Part shown: piece by piece, positions 59,266 to 64,000 of the stretch
Numbering within the stretch: position 1 is the first letter of the stretch
How the letters are laid out: every line of letters begins with the position of its first letter
Source: Nocardioides alkalitolerans
GTDB lineage: Bacteria; Actinomycetota; Actinomycetes; Propionibacteriales; Nocardioidaceae
Assembly (NCBI GenBank): GCA_038184435.1
Contig: CP116227.1
Span: 806,001 to 870,000 of the forward strand
Length of the DNA: 64,000 nucleotides
Direction: 5' to 3'
Translations under genes and position numbers: made by a program
The notes under the pieces: model-generated
What the model saw: only the letters and a program-made list of their open reading frames with translations
Told to the model about the DNA's origin: nothing
Databases searched by the model: none

Positions 59266-60951
59266 TCAGAGCGCGCCGAGCTCCGTCTCGAGGTCGTCGA
59301 GCCCGAGCGCGCCGAGGCCGAGCGCCGCCATGTGCCACGCCTTGAGGTCGAACGCCTCGCCGTGGCGGGCGCGCGCCGTCGCCCGGCCGGCGAGCCACGC
59401 GCGCTCGCCGATCTTGTAGCTGATGGCCTGACCGGGCCACCCGAGGTAGCGCACGATCTCGGAGTCGACGAAGTCGGCCGAGCGTCCCGTGTGGGCGTTG
59501 AAGAACGCCCGGGCGGTGTCGGGCGTCCAGACCTCCCCGGGCGCGACGGGCGAGTCGGCCGGGGCGCGGAGCCCGAGGTGCATGCCGAGGTCGATGACGA
59601 CCCGGACGGCGCGCATGAGCTGCGCGTCCAGGTAGCCGATCCGCTCCTCGGGGCCGAGGAAGCCGAGCTCGTCCATGAGGCGCTCCGCGTAGAGCGCCCA
59701 GCCCTCCGTGGCCCCGCTGGTGGACCCCACGGAGACCTGGAAGGTCGACAGCTCGTCCGCGCGGTGCACCCACTGGGCCAGCTGCAGGTGGTGACCGGGG
59801 ACGCCCTCGTGGTACCAGGTGCTCACCAGGTCGTAGACCGGGAACCGCGTGCGTCCCAGCGTCGGCAGCCACGTGCGTCCCGGGCGGGCGAAGCCGAGCG
59901 AGGGGCGCGTGTAGTACGGCGCGGCGGCGCTGCCCGGGGGCGCGATCATCGCCTCGACGCGTCGCAGGGGCGGCGCGATGTCGAAGTGGGTGCCGTCGAG
60001 GTCGTCGATGGCCCGGTCCATCATCTGCTGCAGCCAGACGCGCACCTCCTCGACGCCCTCAACGGCCGCGCCGTGCTCGTCGAGGTGCCGCATGGCCGCG
60101 ACGGGGCCGGCGCCGGGCACGAGCTCGTCGGCGAGCGCGCGGATCTCGGCGTCGATGCGCCGGAACTCCTCCCAGCCCCACGCGTAGGTCTCGGCCGGGT
60201 CGATCGTCGCCCCGGCGACCTGTCGGGTCGAGAAGAGGTAGCGGTCCTCGCCGACCGCGTCGGGCACGCCGACCGTCGCCGGCAGGTAGGTGTCGACGAG
60301 GAACGCCCGCAGCGAGGCGACCCCCGCCGCGGCGGCGTCGGCGCCCCGCTCGAGGTCCGCGCGCAGCGGGGCAGGTCCGTCCGCCACGAGGTCGTGGAAC
60401 CAGGAGCGCCCCCCGACGTCGAGCCAGGAGTCGAGCTGCCCCACCACGGTCGCCACCTGGCGCTCCGCGGCGAGGAGCCCGCGCCCCCGTCCCTCGTCGA
60501 GCGACGCGGTCCAGCTGGAGTACGCCGCGGGAACCCGCGCCAGTCGGCGCGCGATCGCCGCCCAGTCGTCGTCCGTGGCCGTCGGCATGAGCGAGAAGGA
60601 GCTCCGCACGGCCTGCGGTGGTCCGAAGATGTTGCGCACCGTGCGCAGGTGCTCGCCCCGGTCGTGCGCCTCGACCGCGACGCCCAGCCGGTCGCGCAGC
60701 AGCGCGGCGCACCGGCGCTCCACCGGGTCGTCGAGCCCGACGGCGCCGCCGGCGTCGCACCGGTCGAGGAGCCCGAGCGTGCGGCGAGCCAGGTCGGCCT
60801 GGGCCGCCGCACCGTCGGGCGAGAGGTCGGGCAACCCGTCCTCGTGCTCGCGCAGCCCGAGGCTGCTGCTGACGAGCGGGTCGAGGACCGCCAGGTCCGC
60901 GACGTAGGTGTCCGCGATGCGGCGGGGCGTGGTCGTGTCTCCCGAGAGCAT
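59266..60951 (-). CDS. DUF885 family protein (metallocarboxypeptidase-like)
   Basis: A 561-aa protein. The zinc-binding motif HEGVPGHHLQLAQ is visible, with a distal Glu in TEGWALYAERL that would complete the metal site; the family is generally predicted to be a zinc peptidase, and some members are secreted. This one has no signal peptide and would be cytoplasmic. Start: CAGGAT, 7 nt before the ATG at 60951, suggests a leaderless mRNA; ATG 60960 is an alternative. Convergent with DUF2332 and divergent from the phosphatase gene. Confidence 0.85.
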   Translation of the reverse strand: MLSGDTTTPRRIADTYVADLAVLDPLVSSSLGLREHEDGLPDLSPDGAAAQADLARRTLGLLDRCDAGGAVGLDDPVERRCAALLRDRLGVAVEAHDRGEHLRTVRNIFGPPQAVRSSFSLMPTATDDDWAAIARRLARVPAAYSSWTASLDEGRGRGLLAAERQVATVVGQLDSWLDVGGRSWFHDLVADGPAPLRADLERGADAAAAGVASLRAFLVDTYLPATVGVPDAVGEDRYLFSTRQVAGATIDPAETYAWGWEEFRRIDAEIRALADELVPGAGPVAAMRHLDEHGAAVEGVEEVRVWLQQMMDRAIDDLDGTHFDIAPPLRRVEAMIAPPGSAAAPYYTRPSLGFARPGRTWLPTLGRTRFPVYDLVSTWYHEGVPGHHLQLAQWVHRADELSTFQVSVGSTSGATEGWALYAERLMDELGFLGPEERIGYLDAQLMRAVRVVIDLGMHLGLRAPADSPVAPGEVWTPDTARAFFNAHTGRSADFVDSEIVRYLGWPGQAISYKIGERAWLAGRATARARHGEAFDLKAWHMAALGLGALGLDDLETELGAL

Positions 60952-61024
60952 GGGGTCCATCCTGCCGGGTCCCCCTGACGGGCGGGGTGCGCGCTCCGGG
61001 CGCCGGGGGTGTTCACTGCTCCCC

Positions 61025-61630
61025 ATGGGCCTCGTTCTGGTGCGTCACGGTGAGACCGCGTGGAGCCGGGAGGGCAAGCACACCTCCGTCACCGACCTGC
61101 CGTTGACCGCGACCGGCGAGGAGCAGGCGCGCAGCCTCGCGCCCCGGCTCGCGGCGCTCGACATCGTGGCCGCCCGCGTGAGCCCGCGGCTCCGCGCGCG
61201 CCGCACCGCCGAGCTGATCGGCTTCGCCGACGCCGAGGTCGACGACCGCCTCGTGGAGTGGTCCTACGGCGAGCTCGAGGGCCGCCGCACCGTCGAGATC
61301 CGCGAGGAGCGGCCCGGGTGGACGATCTGGGACGGCCCCGTCCCGGGTGGCGAGACCGCCGCCGAGGTGGCGGCCCGCTGCGACGCGGTCATCGCGGACG
61401 CCGTCGCGACGCTCGAGCGGGTCGCCGAGGAGCGGGGCGGCGACGTGCCGGGCGAGGGGCTGGGTCCCGAGGTGCTGCTCGTCGCCCACGGCCACCTGCT
61501 CCGGGCGCTGACCGCCCGCTGGCTCGGGCTGGACGTCGCCGACGGCCGTCTCTTCCGTCTCGACACCGCCCGCCTCACCGAGCTGGGCCACGAGCGCGAG
61601 CAGCGCGTGCTGCGCCGCTGGAACGCTTGA
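61025..61630 (+). CDS. Histidine phosphatase superfamily protein
   Basis: A 201-aa phosphoglycerate-mutase-like phosphatase. The RHG catalytic motif is at residues 7-9 (LVRHGETAWS), the second conserved His in VAHGHLLR, and Arg residues in SPRLRARRTAE contact phosphate. EWSYGELEGR supplies the acid. Substrate unknown; small members act on sugar phosphates, phosphorylated cofactors or proteins. The ATG lies 73 nt from the divergent DUF885 gene. Confidence 0.88.
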   Translation: MGLVLVRHGETAWSREGKHTSVTDLPLTATGEEQARSLAPRLAALDIVAARVSPRLRARRTAELIGFADAEVDDRLVEWSYGELEGRRTVEIREERPGWTIWDGPVPGGETAAEVAARCDAVIADAVATLERVAEERGGDVPGEGLGPEVLLVAHGHLLRALTARWLGLDVADGRLFRLDTARLTELGHEREQRVLRRWNA

Positions 61631-61663
61631 CGCCTCGCGGGCCGGACCCGCACGGTAGGCCCC

Positions 61664-62308
61664 ATGCTCGTCGCGGGATGCCCCCGGTGCACGTCGCCGG
61701 TCACCGAGTGGGAGGGCACGTGGGCGTGTGACGTCCACGGTCCGACGCCGCCGTTGCTGCGCCCGCCGGAGGTCTCGTACGACGCGTTCGCCCACCACCT
61801 GCGTCGTACCCCGGGGTTCCCCACCTACCTGCCGTGGCCCCTCGGCCCGGCCTGGCACGTCAGCGACTTCGCGCTCGTCGAGATCGCGGACGAGGGGGAG
61901 GCCCCCCGTCCCGGGGCCACGCTGACCTGCGCGAGCGGGGTCAGCGCGCTCGACGGCCCGGTCGAGGTGATGGTGGTCGCCGAGGAGCCCGGGATCGGCC
62001 TGGGCGCCCGCTGCGCCGGGACGACCGGGCCCGACCCGGGCGACGACGTCGGCCGGGGCACGCCCGACGTGCGGGTGCGGATCGGGCAGCAGACCGTGCC
62101 CCTGTGGACCGTCTCGACCAGCGGGGCCGACGACCGCTTCGACCGCTCCGTGGTGGCGGGGGAGGCCGAGGGGCGCTGGCTCTGGCTGGTGCTGCGGCCC
62201 GCCTCGGCGATCCTCCTGCTCCGCGACGACTGGATCCTCCAGGACCTGTCGGGGGTGGGCCCGCCGCTGGTGGAGCTGCCCTTCGGGGGCGAGCGCCCGG
62301 TCTGGTGA
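61664..62308 (+). CDS. DUF6758 family protein
   Basis: A 214-aa protein. A single N-terminal zinc-ribbon half (CPRCTSPV and WACDVHG, residues ~6-25) precedes a strand-rich body with TYLPWPLGPAWHVSD, VVAEEPGIGLGARCAGTTGPDPG and LWLWLVLRPASAILLL, which match actinobacterial proteins named DUF6758. Phage-like or enzymatic features are absent. It starts 33 nt after the phosphatase stop and is followed by the PHP gene with its own promoter. Confidence 0.75.
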   Translation: MLVAGCPRCTSPVTEWEGTWACDVHGPTPPLLRPPEVSYDAFAHHLRRTPGFPTYLPWPLGPAWHVSDFALVEIADEGEAPRPGATLTCASGVSALDGPVEVMVVAEEPGIGLGARCAGTTGPDPGDDVGRGTPDVRVRIGQQTVPLWTVSTSGADDRFDRSVVAGEAEGRWLWLVLRPASAILLLRDDWILQDLSGVGPPLVELPFGGERPVW

Positions 62309-62318
62309 CGCGGCGGCC

Positions 62319-62324
62319 TAGAGT
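62319..62324 (+). promoter_or_regulatory. -10 box of leaderless promoter (PHP gene)
   Basis: TAGAGT, 7 nt before the GTG at 62332. Confidence 0.6.
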
Positions 62325-62331
62325 CGCCCCC

Positions 62332-63222
62332 GTGCGCATCGACCTGCACGCCCACACCTGCATGAGCGACGGCACCGACACCCCGTCGGAGCTCGTGCGC
62401 GCGGCCGTGGCCGCTGGTCTCGACGTCGTGGCGATCACCGACCACGACACCAGCGTGGGCTGGGACGAGGCGGTCGCCGCCGCGGAGGCGGCGGGCATCG
62501 GCCTGGTCCGCGGCATGGAGATCAGCACCCGCTTCCGCGGTCGGGGGGTGCACCTGCTCGGCTACCTGCCCGACCCGACCCACCCCGGCCTCCTCGGCGA
62601 GCTGCGGGCGGTGCTCGACGGCCGCGACGCGCGGGTCCCGGCGATGGTCGCGCGGCTCCGGGACCTCGGTCTCGACGTGACCGTCGAGGGGGTACGGCGC
62701 CTCGCCGGCCCCACCGCGGCCGTCGGACGCCCCCACGTGGCGGACGCCCTGGTGGCGAAGGGCTACGTCGCGTCGCGGGGCGAGGCCTTCGACCGCTACC
62801 TGAGCCCCGGTCGCGTCGCCTACGCCAGCCGCGCCGCGGGCGACCTGGAGACGATGCTGGCCGCGCTCCGCGCCGCCGGCGGGGTCGGCGTCGTGGCCCA
62901 CCCGTGGGGCCGCCACGACCCCGGCGTCCTCGACCACGACGGCCTGGCCCACCTCGCGGACCTCGGGCTCGTCGGCATCGAGGTCGACCACCAGGACCAC
63001 GACCGCGCCTCCCGCGCCGAGCTCCGCGAGATCGCCCGGTCCCTGGGGCTGGTCGTGACGGGATCGAGCGACTACCACGGCCGCGGGAAGGTCGACCACG
63101 ACCTGGGCTGCAACCTGACGGCGCCCGAGGAGCTCGAGCGCCTGCTCGACGCCGCGGCCGCCTCGGCCCGCGCCGCCGGACGCGACGTGCCGGCGATGAT
63201 CTGGCCCCGCTCGCCGGTGTAA
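62332..63222 (+). CDS. PHP-domain phosphoesterase
   Basis: A 296-aa protein of the PHP family. Metal ligands are seen in RIDLHAHTCMSDGTDTP (HxH), ITDHDT, EISTRF and VVAHPWG, with the C-terminal SSDYHG. By family it would be a 3',5'-nucleoside bisphosphate phosphatase / RNase AM-like enzyme, hydrolysing pAp-type nucleotides or trimming RNA ends. Start GTG 62332 is leaderless. Its stop codon lies inside the left arm of the 72-bp palindrome. Confidence 0.88.
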   Translation: MRIDLHAHTCMSDGTDTPSELVRAAVAAGLDVVAITDHDTSVGWDEAVAAAEAAGIGLVRGMEISTRFRGRGVHLLGYLPDPTHPGLLGELRAVLDGRDARVPAMVARLRDLGLDVTVEGVRRLAGPTAAVGRPHVADALVAKGYVASRGEAFDRYLSPGRVAYASRAAGDLETMLAALRAAGGVGVVAHPWGRHDPGVLDHDGLAHLADLGLVGIEVDHQDHDRASRAELREIARSLGLVVTGSSDYHGRGKVDHDLGCNLTAPEELERLLDAAAASARAAGRDVPAMIWPRSPV

Positions 63223-63288
63223 CGCGGTGTCCGTGCTACTTCACCCGCGGTCGACCACGTGTGCAGTAGCACGGACACCGCGTTACAC
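63217..63288. repeat. 72-bp palindrome between convergent genes
   Basis: Perfect 24-bp arms (63217-63240 and 63265-63288) enclose 24 nt whose centre is GGTCGACC (63249-63256), at the same symmetry axis (63252.5). The PHP stop codon overlaps the left arm. No copy is seen elsewhere in this window. Confidence 0.88.
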
Positions 63289-63297
63289 GAGGAGGAC

Positions 63298-64000
63298 CTA
63301 CTGCCGCCCGAGCCGCTGCGCGCGCTGCAGCAGGCCGGACGGCACGAGGCGCGCCGCCCCGACCAGCACCCGGTAGCGCTTCGAGGGCACCACGAGCGCC
63401 CGTCCCGACTGCACCGCGTCGAACGTGGCGTCGACGACGTCGTCCACCTCGAGCCACAGCGCCTTCGGGGCCGACGTCTGCTCGACCCCCATCCGCCCGT
63501 GGAACTCGGTGCGCACGAACCCCGGGCACACGGTGGTGATGCGCACGCCCGACGGCCCGTACTCCTGCGCCGCCCAGAGGCCGAAGCGGTTCACCCAGGC
63601 CTTCGCCGCGCCGTACGTGCCCCGGGGGAGGAACGCGGCGACGCTCGAGACGTTGACGACCGTGCCCGAGCCGCGCTCCACCATGGGGCCCAGCGCCGCG
63701 TGGGTGAGCCGCAGGACGGCCGTGACGAGCACGTCGAGCATGGCCTGCTCGGCCTCGAGGTCGTTGTCGAGGAACCGCCCCTTCAGGCCGAAGCCGGCGT
63801 TGTTGACGAGCCACTCGACGGGGCGCTCGGGGTCCGCCAGCCGCGCAGCGACGCGGTCGAGGTCGGCGCGGTCGACGAGGTCGGCGGCGAGGGTCTCGAC
63901 GTCGACCCCGTGCTGCGTGCGCAGGTCCGCCGCGACGTCGGCGAGCCGGTCCTCGTCGCGGGCGACGAGGACCAGGTCGAACCCGCGGGCGGCGAGCCGG
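63298..64000 (-). CDS. Short-chain dehydrogenase/reductase, N-terminal part cut by the window
   Basis: The C-terminal ~234 codons of an SDR lie in the window; the start is beyond 64000. Visible motifs: the NAD(P)-strand LVLVARDEDRL, NNAGFG, the catalytic Ser in VNVSSVAAFLP, and YxxxK as YGAAK. After that comes VRITTVCPGFVRTEF. The final ~35 residues (VPSKRYRVLVGAARLVPSGLLQRAQRLG) form a hydrophobic/basic tail seen in SDRs of the DltE/YqjQ-like group, possibly membrane-associated. Substrate unknown. Confidence 0.85.
   Translation of the reverse strand, partial: RLAARGFDLVLVARDEDRLADVAADLRTQHGVDVETLAADLVDRADLDRVAARLADPERPVEWLVNNAGFGLKGRFLDNDLEAEQAMLDVLVTAVLRLTHAALGPMVERGSGTVVNVSSVAAFLPRGTYGAAKAWVNRFGLWAAQEYGPSGVRITTVCPGFVRTEFHGRMGVEQTSAPKALWLEVDDVVDATFDAVQSGRALVVPSKRYRVLVGAARLVPSGLLQRAQRLGRQ

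Noticed and set aside
63236..63814. 192-codon minus-strand frame over the SDR gene
   Set aside because: Wrong frame; the SDR motifs NNAGFG, VNVSS and YGAAK are all in the frame ending at 63298.

Overview
This is a 64-kb piece of chromosome from a very GC-rich actinobacterium, most likely a Nocardioidaceae (Nocardioides-like) organism. The basis is the base composition, the frequent GTG starts, the F420-type PPOX proteins, the mtrA-mtrB-lpqB cassette, glnA2 next to glnE, and the order pmm / Trm112 / SIS / ahcY / mtrAB-lpqB / comF / hpf / secA, which parallels mycobacteria. The genus is inferred; no rRNA is present. Coding is dense, and the window carries no insertion sequence, integrase, tRNA or CRISPR array.

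Layout. 1-4.2 kb: the end of a nitronate monooxygenase gene, a DUF222-HNH protein and two flavin/F420-type PPOX proteins. 4.2-5.4 kb: a small Acb2/Tad1-like protein, RNase P RNA (rnpB, minus strand) and a TPR protein. 5.4-8.9 kb: a three-gene operon (circularly permuted ATP-grasp, alpha-E, transglutaminase-like). 8.9-11.8 kb: map, an SRPBCC protein, panB and small proteins. 11.8-15.7 kb: a copper cassette (copZ, His-rich protein, copA, csoR) behind a CsoR-type operator. 15.7-25.8 kb: nadE, glnA2, a glutamine amidotransferase, glnE and an SF2 helicase. 25.9-35.3 kb: a GT2 membrane protein, DUF5719, a zincin-like protein, DUF3499, phosphomannomutase, Trm112, a SIS protein and DUF808. 35.4-48.1 kb: ahcY, mtrA-mtrB-lpqB, comF, a long structured leader that may be a raiA RNA, hpf, an orphan response regulator, a YcaQ-type glycosylase and secA. 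48.1-53.6 kb: Rv3235-like, LysM, tatB, mrp, DUF1003 and MgtE_N-CBS genes. 53.6-64 kb: two paralogous Ser/Thr kinases, a mesaconyl-CoA hydratase-like MaoC gene, DUF2332, DUF885, a histidine phosphatase, DUF6758, a PHP phosphoesterase and a partial SDR.

Themes. Several genes cooperate in nitrogen control (glnA2, glnE, nadE, amidotransferase), in copper homeostasis (copZ-copA-csoR) and in envelope biology and export (mtrAB-lpqB, secA, tatB, GT2/DUF5719, pmm, kinases). Many genes have a TANNNT -10 hexamer only 6-8 nt before the start codon, indicating leaderless transcripts.

The least explained structures are an 82-bp triple-palindrome element present twice (25.8 and 59.2 kb), a 72-bp palindrome at 63.2 kb, the ~390-nt region before hpf, a leaderless 14-codon upstream ORF ahead of DUF808, an orphan CsoR-like box behind the helicase gene, and the Acb2/Tad1-like protein whose 3' end overlaps rnpB.
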